Below are positions 32,200 to 41,025 of a stretch of DNA of 64,000 nucleotides, one piece after another. A program made the position numbers and the translations under genes. Every line of letters begins with the position of its first letter. The first letter of the stretch is position 1. The notes below the pieces were generated by a model, which saw only the letters and a program-made list of their open reading frames with translations, had not been told where the DNA came from and did not search any database. Origin of the DNA: Blastomonas sp. (GTDB taxonomy: Bacteria > Pseudomonadota > Alphaproteobacteria > Sphingomonadales > Sphingomonadaceae); the NCBI RefSeq assembly GCF_030373265.1, contig NZ_JAUCZC010000006.1, positions 62,001 to 126,000 on the forward strand. The letters are read 5' to 3'.

Positions 32200-33699
32200 G
32201 TGGCGGCGCTGTCCAGGAACAAGGCGGTCGGCGCGGGCGTGATCCTTGCGGTGCTGGCGCTGGCCGCGACCCTGGCGCTCATCTATGGCACCAGGTGGAC
32301 CGACCGGGGCCGCCCGCCGCGCACCGACGATGCCATCGTGGTCAAGCCCACCCCATCGCTGATCACCGTTCCGGTCGAGGCCGAACTGGGCGATCTGGCG
32401 CGTGCGCTGGAGCAGCGCGTGCCGCGCGAGCTGTGGCGGATCAACGAGCCCGACCAGGTTTGTGTCGAGAGCGAGGGCGTGGATCTGGGAATCGCGACGG
32501 TCAAGACCCCCAAGATCAAGTGCAATATCGTCGGCGAGGTGACGCGCGGCGCCATCCGCGTCGGCGGTTCGGGCAAGGAGCTGCGCTTTTCCTTTCCGAT
32601 CACCGCGGTGGTGCGCGCCGAAGACATCGGCGGCATCCTCAAGCGCAAGACCGCCACCGCCAAGGCGATGGCGCACGCGGTCGTGCGCATCGACCTGGAG
32701 CAGGACTGGACCCCGCGCGGCACCGTCAGGCTGAGCTATGACTGGCTGACCGAACCGCATGTCACATTCCTGGGGCAGACGATCAAATTGACCGAGCCTG
32801 CCGAACGCGAGCTGGCGCCGGTGATCGCCAGGCTCGAGCGCGACCTGCCCGGCGAGCTGGGGCGGATCGGCATCAAGCGGCAGATCGAGCAGGCCTGGGC
32901 CAGCGCCTTCACCGCGGTGGTGCTCAACGAGCGCAACCCCGAGGTGTGGATGCGCATCACCCCGCGCGCGCTGCAATATGGCGGCTACGAGGTCACCGAT
33001 GGCCGCCTGCGGTTGCGGCTGGGGATGCGCGCGCTCACCGAAACCTATGTCGGCCACCGGCCTGAGCCCCGCGATCCCACCGCGCTGCCGAAGATGCAAA
33101 CGCTCGATGCCGACCCCGGCCAGCTTTCGTTCTTCCTGCCGGTGTTCGCCGATTACCGCGCGCTCGAACCGGTTCTGATCCGGGCGCTGCGCAGACGCTC
33201 GCAGCGGCCGTTCATCGTACCGGGGCTCAATCCGGTCGACGCACGCTTCAAGGCCGCGACGATCTATGGCACCAGCGGCGGACGGATCGCGGTCGGGCTG
33301 ACCTTTTCGGCGCACGAGCGGGGCAGCAGGAGCCCGACCTCGGGCACGGTGTGGATGACGGGCAAGCCGGTCAATGCCGAGGATTCGCGCCGCGTCGGCT
33401 TTACCGACTTCGGCGTCACGGGCACCACCGACATGACCGGCGGCGACCTGATACTCGATCTGGTCAATGCGCCGGGCGTCGCACAAATGATCGCCGAGAT
33501 GCTCGCGCAGAACTTCGAGCGCGATTATGCCGAATTGCTCGGCAAGATCGACCAGGCGATCGAGACCAAGCGCGCCGGTGATGTCATCATCCATGCCGAG
33601 CTCAAACGCGCCAGGACCGGCCAGTTGCAGGCGGCGGGCGCAGGGCTCTATCTGCCGGTCTGGGCCGATGGCACCGCGAGCGTCACCATCGTCCCTTGA
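32200..33699 (+). CDS. DUF4403 family membrane-anchored protein
   Basis: This 499-residue protein starts at GTG 32200, only 3 bp after the pmbA stop. One N-terminal membrane helix or uncleaved signal (AVGAGVILAVLALAATLALIYG) is followed by a large beta-rich periplasmic part (SLITVPVEAELGDLARALEQRVPRELW, GQTIKLTEPAERELAPVIARLERDLPG, AWASAFTAVVLNERNPEVWMRITPRALQYGGYEV, FFLPVFADYRALEPVLIRALRR), which is the DUF4403 layout. The repeated SMP-like or tubular lipid-binding appearance of this family is known from structure predictions, but no function is established. Its close link to pmbA suggests co-transcription. Confidence 0.8.
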   Translation: MAALSRNKAVGAGVILAVLALAATLALIYGTRWTDRGRPPRTDDAIVVKPTPSLITVPVEAELGDLARALEQRVPRELWRINEPDQVCVESEGVDLGIATVKTPKIKCNIVGEVTRGAIRVGGSGKELRFSFPITAVVRAEDIGGILKRKTATAKAMAHAVVRIDLEQDWTPRGTVRLSYDWLTEPHVTFLGQTIKLTEPAERELAPVIARLERDLPGELGRIGIKRQIEQAWASAFTAVVLNERNPEVWMRITPRALQYGGYEVTDGRLRLRLGMRALTETYVGHRPEPRDPTALPKMQTLDADPGQLSFFLPVFADYRALEPVLIRALRRRSQRPFIVPGLNPVDARFKAATIYGTSGGRIAVGLTFSAHERGSRSPTSGTVWMTGKPVNAEDSRRVGFTDFGVTGTTDMTGGDLILDLVNAPGVAQMIAEMLAQNFERDYAELLGKIDQAIETKRAGDVIIHAELKRARTGQLQAAGAGLYLPVWADGTASVTIVP

Positions 33700-33706
33700 T
33701 TGACGG

Positions 33707-34558
33707 TCAGGCCTTCAGGCGCTCGGCATGCCAGTGCAGATGGTCTTCCATGAAGGTCGAGATGAAATAGTAGCTGTGGTCATAGCCCGGCTGCATCCGC
33801 AGCGTCAGATCGATGCCGGCCTTTTCGCACGCCTCGGCGAGCAGGTGCGGCTTGAGCTGCTCTTCGAGGAAATTGTCCGCCTCGCCCTGATCGACCAGCA
33901 ATGCGGGCACGCGCGCGCCATCCTCGATCAGCGCCACCGCATCATGCGCGCGCCACGCCGCGCGATCCTCGCCCAGATAGCCGCCCAGCGCCTTGTGGCC
34001 CCAGGGCACCTGCGAAGGCGCGACGATCGGCGCAAACGCCGAGATCGCCTTGAAGCGTTCGGGCAGCGTCAGTCCGATGGTCAGCGCGCCATGGCCGCCC
34101 ATCGAATGGCCCATGATCGACTGGCGGTCCATGTCCGCCGGGAAACAGTCGCCGATGATCTCGGGGAGTTCCTCGGTGATGTAGCTCCACATCTTGTAGT
34201 GCTGCGCGAACGGGTCCTGCGTCGCATCGACATAGAAGCCCGCGCCGAGGCCGAAGTCGTACGCGCCGTCGCCATCGTCGGGCACGCCCTCGCCGCGCGG
34301 GCTGGTGTCGGGCGCGACGAAGATCAGTCCGAGCTCGGCGCACGCACGGCGAAACTCGCCCTTTTCGGTGACATTGGCCTGGGTGCAGGTGAGCCCTGAC
34401 AGGTACCACACCACCGGCAGCTTGGCATCGGGCGCGTGGTCGGGGACGAACACCGAGAAGATCATCTCGGTGCCGGTGACCTCCGACGTATGGCGCAGCA
34501 CCGCCTGCTCGCCGCCGAAGCTTGTGACCGACGAGACGGTTTCCACAGCGACCGGCAT
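33707..34558 (-). CDS. fghA: S-formylglutathione hydrolase
   Basis: This 283-residue esterase-D-type alpha/beta hydrolase has the nucleophile elbow GHSMGGHGAL, the LPVVWYLSGLTCTQANVTEKGEFRRACAELGLIFVAPDTSPRGEGVPDD segment typical of S-formylglutathione hydrolase, the Asp of LLVDQGEADNF and the His of YDHSYYFIS. It splits S-formylglutathione to formate and glutathione, the second step of glutathione-dependent formaldehyde detoxification. Its ATG at 34558 overlaps the stop of frmA by one base (TGATG), so the two steps are made as a coupled pair. It converges on the DUF4403 gene with a 7 bp gap. Confidence 0.94.
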   Translation of the reverse strand: MPVAVETVSSVTSFGGEQAVLRHTSEVTGTEMIFSVFVPDHAPDAKLPVVWYLSGLTCTQANVTEKGEFRRACAELGLIFVAPDTSPRGEGVPDDGDGAYDFGLGAGFYVDATQDPFAQHYKMWSYITEELPEIIGDCFPADMDRQSIMGHSMGGHGALTIGLTLPERFKAISAFAPIVAPSQVPWGHKALGGYLGEDRAAWRAHDAVALIEDGARVPALLVDQGEADNFLEEQLKPHLLAEACEKAGIDLTLRMQPGYDHSYYFISTFMEDHLHWHAERLKA

Positions 34559-35670
34559 CAGTACACCACCACGCTACGGATCGACGTGCCCGCATGCATC
34601 AGGTCGAACGCGGTGTTGATCTCTTCGAGCCCCATCACATGCGTGATCATCGGGTCGATCTCGATCTTGCCGGTCATGTACATGTCGACGATCTCGGGCA
34701 CATCGGTGCGGCCCTTGGCGCCGCCGAACGCGGTGCCGCGCCAGTTGCGCCCGGTGACCAACTGGAACGGCCGGGTGGCGATTTCCTTGCCGGCTTCGGC
34801 CACGCCGATGATGATCGAGGTGCCCCAGCCGCGATGGCACGCCTCGAGCGCGGTGCGCATCACTTCGGTGTTGCCGGTGGCATCGAAGGTGTAATCCGCG
34901 CCGCCATCGGTCATTTCGACGATCTTGGCGACGGTGTCCTCGCGGCTCATGCCCTTGGTGTTGAGGAAGTCGGTCATGCCGAACCTGCGGCCCCATTCCT
35001 CGCGATCGGGGTTGAGGTCGACACCGATGATCTTGTTGGCGCCGGCGAGCTTTGCCCCCTGCAGCACGTTGAGACCGATGCCGCCGAGGCCGAACACGAC
35101 GATGTTGTCGCCCGGCTGGACCTTGGCGGTCTTGGTCACCGCGCCGACCCCGGTGGTGACGCCGCAGCCGATATAGCAGGCCGACTGGAACGGCGCGTCC
35201 TCGCGGATCTTCGCCACCGCGATCTCGGGCAATACCGTGAAGTTGCTGAACGTCGAGCAGCCCATGTAGTGATAGATCGGCTGGCCCTTATACGAAAACC
35301 GGGTGGTGCCGTCGGGCATCAGGCCCTTGCCCTGGGTCGCGCGGATCGCGGTGCACAGGTTGGACTTGCCCGACAGGCAGGTTTTGCACTTGCCGCATTC
35401 GGGAGTGTACAGCGGGATGACGTGATCGCCCGGCTTGACCGAGGTCACGCCCGCGCCGACCTCGCGGACGATGCCTGCGCCCTCATGCCCCAGCACGCTG
35501 GGGAACAGCCCCTCGCTGTCGAGCCCGTCGAGCGTATAGGCATCGGTGTGGCACACGCCGGTTGCCATGATCTCGACCAGAACCTCGCCCTCCTTGGGGC
35601 CTTCGAGATCGAGTTCGACGATTTCGAGCGGCTTCTTGGCTTCAAAGGCGACGGCGGCGCGGGTCTTCAT
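34558..35670 (-). CDS. frmA: S-(hydroxymethyl)glutathione dehydrogenase / class III alcohol dehydrogenase
   Basis: This 370-residue zinc alcohol dehydrogenase of class III has catalytic-zinc ligands in [21 protein letters not shown] and [10 protein letters not shown], and structural-zinc cysteines in [18 protein letters not shown]. The NAD-binding [27 protein letters not shown] and the family-typical [37 protein letters not shown] are present. It oxidises S-hydroxymethylglutathione, formed from formaldehyde, to S-formylglutathione, and can also reduce S-nitrosoglutathione. It is first in the two-gene operon with fghA. No FrmR-type repressor gene lies beside it. Confidence 0.95.
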   Translation of the reverse strand: MKTRAAVAFEAKKPLEIVELDLEGPKEGEVLVEIMATGVCHTDAYTLDGLDSEGLFPSVLGHEGAGIVREVGAGVTSVKPGDHVIPLYTPECGKCKTCLSGKSNLCTAIRATQGKGLMPDGTTRFSYKGQPIYHYMGCSTFSNFTVLPEIAVAKIREDAPFQSACYIGCGVTTGVGAVTKTAKVQPGDNIVVFGLGGIGLNVLQGAKLAGANKIIGVDLNPDREEWGRRFGMTDFLNTKGMSREDTVAKIVEMTDGGADYTFDATGNTEVMRTALEACHRGWGTSIIIGVAEAGKEIATRPFQLVTGRNWRGTAFGGAKGRTDVPEIVDMYMTGKIEIDPMITHVMGLEEINTAFDLMHAGTSIRSVVVY

Positions 35671-35749
35671 GGGGCGGAGGCTTTCTCAGTGATGGGAGCG
35701 GGGATAATCGGGTCTAGCAGCGTAGAGAGGGCGCGTTAAGGCGCAAGTT

Positions 35750-35829
35750 CGTCATTCCCGCGAACGCGGGAATCCCGCTTCCTTGCACGATTGCACAAAA
35801 GCGGGACCCCCGCGTGCGCGGGGGTGACG
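35750..35829. repeat. 80 bp composite palindromic element (REPIN-like), copy 1
   Basis: Two GC-rich palindromes flank a short variable core: the left one begins CGTCATTCCCGCGAACGCGG and continues AATCCCGC, the right one reads AGCGGGACCCCCGCGTGCGC then GGGGGTGACG. The same arrangement occurs in inverted orientation at 57325-57405 with a different middle. It lies in the gap upstream of frmA and downstream of copB. This looks like a REP doublet of the kind scattered between genes in many proteobacteria. Confidence 0.7.
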
Positions 35830-35857
35830 CGCAAATGCGACGAAGGGTGCCGGTAAT

Positions 35858-36856
35858 TCAGAACCACGCCCGCACACCGACCATAAAGCTGGTGCCGGTC
35901 GGATCCTCGCCCGCCGCGCGCGCAAAATCGGCGGTGCGGCCAAGCTTGGCGCTGTGCGAGATGCCGATATACGGCGCGAACTCGCGGACGATCTCGTAGC
36001 GCAGCCTGAGGTCGAACTCGGCATCCGACAGCCCCGAGCCGATGCCGCTGGCGCGAACGTCCTGCGCGGCAAAATTGAACTCGGCGCGCGGCTGCAGGAT
36101 CAGCCGCTGGGTGATCCGCTGGTCATAGCTCGCGGCGAGCCGCGCGAGCACATCGCCCCCCGTCGAGACAAAGCCGTGCGCCTCGACCTCGAACCAATAG
36201 GGCGCCAGCCCCTCCACCCCGAAGGCGGCATAGGTGCGCGAAGCTGGCTCGATATCCTGCCGCACCCCGCCCTGCAGGTTGAAATACGGCCCGATCGCCC
36301 GGCTGTAGAGCGCCTGGACCTCGGCATCCTCGATTGCCTCGCCGAAACTGCCCTCGCCCTCGGTCTTGATCACCAGCCGGTTGATGTCACCGCCGAACCA
36401 GCCTTCGCCCTCCCAGCGATAGCCTTCGCGGCCCTGCCGGACCTGCAGTTCGGCGATGTCGATCATGATCTGGCTGAAGCTTGCCCCGCCATGCTCGCGG
36501 CGCAGCGCATCGCGCACCGGTGCCATCGCCTCGGACCCCCAGATACGGTCGGCATAATTGGCGCGTGGTGCGGGCGGCGGCGGCGCATCGCCTGCGGGCA
36601 GCGCGGTGCCAGAGGCTTGCGGATCGACAGGGCCTGCAGGCGACGGGGTACAATGCCCCATCGCTGCGTGCTCGGGCGGGCAGGCAGGATCGGCGGGCGC
36701 CTCTTCGGGCGGAATGGCGCAATGCCCCATCGTCGCGTGCTCAGGGGTGCACTGCATCGCGGGCGCGGGGTCGGGGTCGGCGTGGTGCTCGTGCTGGGCC
36801 AGCGCCGGGGCAGCGCCCGCCGCCAGCAGCATGGCGGTCAGGGCAAAACGGATCAC
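35858..36856 (-). CDS. copB: Copper resistance outer-membrane protein CopB
   Basis: This 332-residue protein reads from GTG 36856, which overlaps the copA stop (GTGA). A signal peptide (VIRFALTAMLLAAGAAPALA) is followed by a His/Met/Cys-rich mature N-terminus (HEHHADPDP) with two CxPEHAxMGHC units (CTPEHATMGHC and CPPEHAAMGHC). The CopB beta-barrel domain starts near ADRIWGSEAMAPVRDALRREHGG and ends in SFMVGVRAWF with a terminal Phe. CopB is thought to bind or pass copper at the outer membrane. It is translationally coupled to copA. The unusual metal-binding repeats are shared with CopA. Confidence 0.9.
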   Translation of the reverse strand: MIRFALTAMLLAAGAAPALAQHEHHADPDPAPAMQCTPEHATMGHCAIPPEEAPADPACPPEHAAMGHCTPSPAGPVDPQASGTALPAGDAPPPPAPRANYADRIWGSEAMAPVRDALRREHGGASFSQIMIDIAELQVRQGREGYRWEGEGWFGGDINRLVIKTEGEGSFGEAIEDAEVQALYSRAIGPYFNLQGGVRQDIEPASRTYAAFGVEGLAPYWFEVEAHGFVSTGGDVLARLAASYDQRITQRLILQPRAEFNFAAQDVRASGIGSGLSDAEFDLRLRYEIVREFAPYIGISHSAKLGRTADFARAAGEDPTGTSFMVGVRAWF

Positions 36857-38676
36857 GCCTGCTCCCCGCGCGGACGCACCGTCACCGTCTGCATCATCCC
36901 GGCGTGCATGTGATAGAGCATATGGCAGTGAAACGCCCAGTCGCCGAGCGCATCGGCGGTGAAATCGAAGGTCGCGGTGCCGCCGGGCTGGACGTTGACC
37001 GTGTGCTTGCGCGGGGCATGGTCGCCATGCCCGGTGACCAGTTCGAAGAAATGGCCGTGCAGATGGATCGGGTGCGCCATCATCGTGTCGTTGACCAGCT
37101 TCACCCGCACCCGCTCGCCCTCGATGAACGGGATCGGGTCCTTCACTTCGGAGAATTTCTCGCCATCGAACGCCCACATATAGCGTTCCATATTGCCGGT
37201 GAGATGGAGCTCGAGCTCGCGGGATGGCGCGCGGACATCGGGATTGCGGTCAACCGCCACCAGATCGCGATAGACCAGAACGTCGTGGCCGACCGTGTCG
37301 AGCCCCTGCCCCGGCTCGCCGGTGCGGTCGACCGGCATCGGCGAGATTGTCTGCACCGTGGGCGTCTTCTTGACGGTGTCGGGCACCACCGAGAAATCGC
37401 GCATCGAATGGTCCATTGGCGCGGCACCATGGTCCATCGTTGCATGATCCATCGCGCCATGATCCATCGGCGCGGCGGGAGCGCAATGCCCCATCGCGGC
37501 GTGTTCGGGGGTGCAGGCGTCAGGAGCGCCATGGTCCATCCCGGCCATCGCCCCGCCCATATCGCCCATGCCCATATCCTTCATGTCGGCGAGCGGGCGT
37601 TTTCGGATCGAGGGCACCTCGGCCACCATTCCCACGCGCGGCGCGAAGGTCGCCACCGCCATGCCCGAGCGGTCGACGCTTTCGGCGACCAGCGCATAGG
37701 CCCGGTCGTCGGCAGGCTCGATGATCGCGTCATAGGTTTCGGCGACCGCGATCTGGAACTCGTCGATCGTCACCGGGCGCACCGGCAGCCCGTCGGCCTG
37801 GACGATGGTGATCTTGAGCCCGGGAATCCGCACGTTGAATGTGGTCATTGCCGAGGCGTTGACGAAGCGCAGCCGCACTTTCTCGCCCGGTGCGAAAAGC
37901 GCGGTCCAGTTGTCCTTCGGGCCATGGCCGTTGACCAGATAGGTATAGGTCGATCCGGTGACATCGGCGATGTCGGTCGGGTCCATGCGCATCGCGCCCC
38001 ATTCGGCGCGCTCGCCTGCCGACTGGTTCTGCCCGCGCAGCTGGTCCGCGAGCGTCTGCTTCTGGAAGTTGAAATAGCCCCCCATCTGCTTGAGCTTCTT
38101 GAGGATCGTGTGCGGGTGCAGCGGGCTGTAATCGGACAGCACGATGACATGCTCGCGGTCGGCCTGCACCGGATCGGTGCCTGCAGGATCGATCACGATC
38201 GGGCCGTAATGCCCCATCTGCTCCTGCAGCCCCGAATGGCTGTGATACCAATAGGTGCCCGCCTGAAGGATCGGGAATTCATAGGTGAAGGTCGAACGCG
38301 GCTTGATGCCGGGATAGCTGATGCCGGGAACGCCATCCATGTGGAACGGCAGGATCAGCCCGTGCCAGTGGATCGAGCTGTCTTCATCGAGCGTGTTTTC
38401 GACATACAGCCGGACATTCTGGCCTTCCTTCAGCCGGATCAGCGGACCGGGCACGGTGCCGTTGATGCCGATCGCGTGGCTGGCGCGGCCATCGATGGTG
38501 ATCATCTGGTGCGCGATGCGCAGGCGGATGTCCTCGCCCGACACCTCGGGCAGGGCACGCACAAGGCCTGACGTGCCCGACTGCGCCCAGGCGGGGAACA
38601 GCGGTGCCAGCGCCACGCTGCTGCCGGTCAGCGCCGCAGTGCGCAGCAACCTGCGCCGGTCAACGGTGAAATTCAT
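36853..38676 (-). CDS. copA: Periplasmic multicopper oxidase CopA
   Basis: This 607-residue multicopper oxidase has a twin-arginine signal (DRRRLLRTAALTGSSVALAPLFPAWA), so it is exported folded. The copper ligands lie in four classical motifs: SIHWHGLILP, TYWYHSHSGLQEQMGHYG, AHPIHLHGHFFELV and DWAFHCHMLYHMHAGMM. Between domains 2 and 3, at about residues 360-425, a Met/His-rich insertion (MKDMGMGDMGGAMAGMDHG, then CTPEHAAMGHC, then repeats of PMDHGAMDHATMDHG) probably binds extra Cu(I). It oxidises Cu(I) to the less toxic Cu(II) in the periplasm. It is first gene of copA-copB and diverges from the histidine kinase gene 160 bp away. Confidence 0.94.
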   Translation of the reverse strand: MNFTVDRRRLLRTAALTGSSVALAPLFPAWAQSGTSGLVRALPEVSGEDIRLRIAHQMITIDGRASHAIGINGTVPGPLIRLKEGQNVRLYVENTLDEDSSIHWHGLILPFHMDGVPGISYPGIKPRSTFTYEFPILQAGTYWYHSHSGLQEQMGHYGPIVIDPAGTDPVQADREHVIVLSDYSPLHPHTILKKLKQMGGYFNFQKQTLADQLRGQNQSAGERAEWGAMRMDPTDIADVTGSTYTYLVNGHGPKDNWTALFAPGEKVRLRFVNASAMTTFNVRIPGLKITIVQADGLPVRPVTIDEFQIAVAETYDAIIEPADDRAYALVAESVDRSGMAVATFAPRVGMVAEVPSIRKRPLADMKDMGMGDMGGAMAGMDHGAPDACTPEHAAMGHCAPAAPMDHGAMDHATMDHGAAPMDHSMRDFSVVPDTVKKTPTVQTISPMPVDRTGEPGQGLDTVGHDVLVYRDLVAVDRNPDVRAPSRELELHLTGNMERYMWAFDGEKFSEVKDPIPFIEGERVRVKLVNDTMMAHPIHLHGHFFELVTGHGDHAPRKHTVNVQPGGTATFDFTADALGDWAFHCHMLYHMHAGMMQTVTVRPRGEQA

Positions 38677-38840
38677 GTGCCATCCCAAAGCGTTCGTGTG
38701 CCCGATATAGGCCTGCCGTCGCCCGTGCGCGACCCCTGATCGCCAACAAAAACAGCGCTTGCGCTGGTGTTGCTGCGCGGGTGGTCTATATACACAGCCA
38801 ACCGGCAGGCACGACCGCCGCCATACAATCGGACAGGGGC

Positions 38841-40862
38841 ATGCTGCTCAACCTCAGCCAGACCGCCTTCAAGGGCGACGACGATACCGCGCGGCTGGCT
38901 GCCTTGCGCGCGTATCAGCTCGGCCCCGAGGACGGCGACAACAGCCTGTATTCCGATCTGGTGGCGATCGCCCAGAAGCTTGGCGGGTGCGAATCCGCGT
39001 TCATCTCGATCGTCGAAGAAGAACGCCAGTGGTTCAAGGCGGCGCGCGGCATCGCGCTCACCCAGACCCCGCGCACGATCGCGTTCTGCGACCACGCCAT
39101 CCGCTCGCCCGACGTGATGGTGGTGCTCGATACGCTCGCCGACCCGCGCTTTGCCGATAATCCATTGGTCACCGGCCCCCCGCATATCCGCTTCTACGCC
39201 GGCGCACCGATCATCAACGGCGATGGCTATGCGCTGGGGACATTGTGCCTCTCCGACAGCGCGCCGCGCGAGCGGTTCGACGATGCGCCGTTGCTCGCGG
39301 CTCTGGCGCGGCAGGTCGCGGCGCTGCTCGAACTGCGCAAGCAGCTGATCCACCAGCAGATCGCCGCCGATCTCGCCGCCGACCAGCGCGACCGCTTGTG
39401 GGATTCCTCGCTCGACATGATGCTGATCACCACCCTCACCGGGACCTTGGTGGCGGGCAATCCGGCATGGGAAAAGGCGTTCGGCCCGGTGCCGCTCGAC
39501 GGCAGCGGCCACGTCAGCGACTATTTCACGCAAGGCGCGCAGGTCGATCTGATCGCCGCGGCCAGCAGCACCGGCGATATCCAGACCGAACGCGAAATGC
39601 GCGGCGCCAATGGCCAGACGATCTATGCCAGCTGGAGCCTGGCGCGCGAGGGCGACCTGATCTTCGGCATCGCGCGCGACATCACCCGCGCCCGCGCCGC
39701 CGAGGCGCAGCTCGCGCAGGTCCAGCGGGTCGAATCGATCGGCCAGCTGACCGGCGGCATCGCGCACGATTTCAACAACCTGCTCACCATCATCTCGGGC
39801 AATCTCGATATCGCGCAGAAGCGCATCGCATCGGGCCAGATCGAGCGCGCCGAGACCGCGATCGCCAACGCCCGCGACGGCGCCAACCGTGCCGCCAACC
39901 TCACCCAGCGGCTGCTGGCCTATGCCCGCCGCCAGTCGCTGACCCCGACGCGGATCAAGCCGGCAGACCTGATCCGCGACCTCGTTCCGCTGGCGTCTCA
40001 GGCGCTGGACAAACGGCACGAGCTCAAGGTCGAATGCCCCGAGAGCCTGTGGCCGATCACGGTCGATGCCAGCCAGCTCGAGAATGCATTGCTCAACCTC
40101 GTGGTCAATGCGCGCGATGCGATGGAGGCCCCCGGCGAAATCACGGTGCACGCCGCCAATGCCGAACGGACGCCGGAGGATGCCGATGACGGGCATGACG
40201 CGCCGCCCGGCCGCTATGTCCGCTTCTGCGTCAACGACACCGGCACGGGAATTGCGCCCGACGTCGTCAAGCACATCTTCGAGCCGTTCTTCACCACCAA
40301 GGATGTCGGCAAGGGCACCGGTCTCGGGCTGAGCCAGGTTCAGGGCTTTGTCGCGCAGTCGGGCGGCTTCGTGACGCTGGATACCGCGCCAGGCGAGGGC
40401 ACCACCGTGATTCTGTGGCTGCCGGTTGCCGAAGGTGCGGATATCGACACCGACGGGCGCATGGCAGCGATAGCTGGGACCGCGGTGCGCGAGGACAGCA
40501 CCATCCTGCTTGCCGAGGACAATGGCGCATTGCGCGCGCATGTCTGCGATGTGCTGCAGGATGCGGGCTTTACCGTGATCGACGCCGAGGACGGCCAGGC
40601 CGCGCTCGACCGCGTGAGCGCTGGCGGGACCAGGCCCGATCTGGTGCTGAGCGACATCACCATGCCTCGAATGGACGGCAAGACGCTGGCGATCGAGATC
40701 CGCAAGCTTTGGCCGGACATGCCGATCGTGCTGATGACCGGCTATGCCGGTGGCGCGCTGACCAGCGACTGCCCGCACGACCTGCTGATCACCAAGCCGT
40801 TTGCGCCCGACGATCTGGTGGCGCTGATCCGCAAGACGCTGGCCGCGGTCCCGGTGGCCTGA
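38841..40862 (+). CDS. Hybrid sensor histidine kinase with GAF domain and receiver
   Basis: This soluble 673-residue hybrid kinase reads from ATG 38841. A GAF domain fills about residues 30-175 (LYSDLVAIAQKLGGCESAFISIVEEERQWFKAARGI, APIINGDGYALGTLCLSD). A PAS-like segment follows at ~200-290, then HisKA with the phospho-accepting His in GGIAHDFNNLLTIISGNL, HATPase with LLNLVVNARDAME and FEPFFTTKDVGKGTGLGLSQVQG, and a C-terminal receiver (TILLAEDNGALRAHV, VLSDITMPRMDG, LLITKPFAPDDL). It has no membrane segments, so it senses a cytoplasmic signal. Divergence from copA might hint at copper signalling, but copper sensing normally uses a membrane kinase with CopR, so this is doubtful. Confidence 0.9.
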   Translation: MLLNLSQTAFKGDDDTARLAALRAYQLGPEDGDNSLYSDLVAIAQKLGGCESAFISIVEEERQWFKAARGIALTQTPRTIAFCDHAIRSPDVMVVLDTLADPRFADNPLVTGPPHIRFYAGAPIINGDGYALGTLCLSDSAPRERFDDAPLLAALARQVAALLELRKQLIHQQIAADLAADQRDRLWDSSLDMMLITTLTGTLVAGNPAWEKAFGPVPLDGSGHVSDYFTQGAQVDLIAAASSTGDIQTEREMRGANGQTIYASWSLAREGDLIFGIARDITRARAAEAQLAQVQRVESIGQLTGGIAHDFNNLLTIISGNLDIAQKRIASGQIERAETAIANARDGANRAANLTQRLLAYARRQSLTPTRIKPADLIRDLVPLASQALDKRHELKVECPESLWPITVDASQLENALLNLVVNARDAMEAPGEITVHAANAERTPEDADDGHDAPPGRYVRFCVNDTGTGIAPDVVKHIFEPFFTTKDVGKGTGLGLSQVQGFVAQSGGFVTLDTAPGEGTTVILWLPVAEGADIDTDGRMAAIAGTAVREDSTILLAEDNGALRAHVCDVLQDAGFTVIDAEDGQAALDRVSAGGTRPDLVLSDITMPRMDGKTLAIEIRKLWPDMPIVLMTGYAGGALTSDCPHDLLITKPFAPDDLVALIRKTLAAVPVA

Positions 40863-40893
40863 TCGGCCTGCCTTCGCAGCGGTGCCTTAATCT

Positions 40894-41010
40894 CCCCTCC
40901 CGCAGGCGGGAGGGGTAGCTGAGCCGCAGGCGAAGACGGGGTGGGCCTGATATTCACGCCGGTTCAGACCCATCCCGGCCTGCGGCCTCCCCTCCCGCAG
41001 GCGGGAGGGG
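40894..41010. repeat. Composite palindromic repeat between kinase and malic enzyme genes
   Basis: The 22 bp palindrome CCCCTCCCGC-AG-GCGGGAGGGG occurs at 40894-40915 and again at 40989-41010. The inner flanks are also related in inverted orientation (GCCGCAGGC... GGGTGGG...CTGA on one side, its complement on the other), giving a large symmetric element of about 117 bp. It lies between two convergent genes and could act as a bidirectional transcription barrier. Confidence 0.65.
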
Positions 41011-41025
41011 AGAGTTTGGTATGTA

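Noticed and set aside
35750-35829. CRISPR-like repeat
   Set aside because: Only palindromic arms around a single variable core; there is no regular array of repeats and spacers and no cas genes.
38673-40778. 701-codon minus-strand frame opposite the hybrid kinase
   Set aside because: The plus strand shows complete GAF, HisKA, HATPase and receiver motifs; the opposite frame has none and is a GC artefact.
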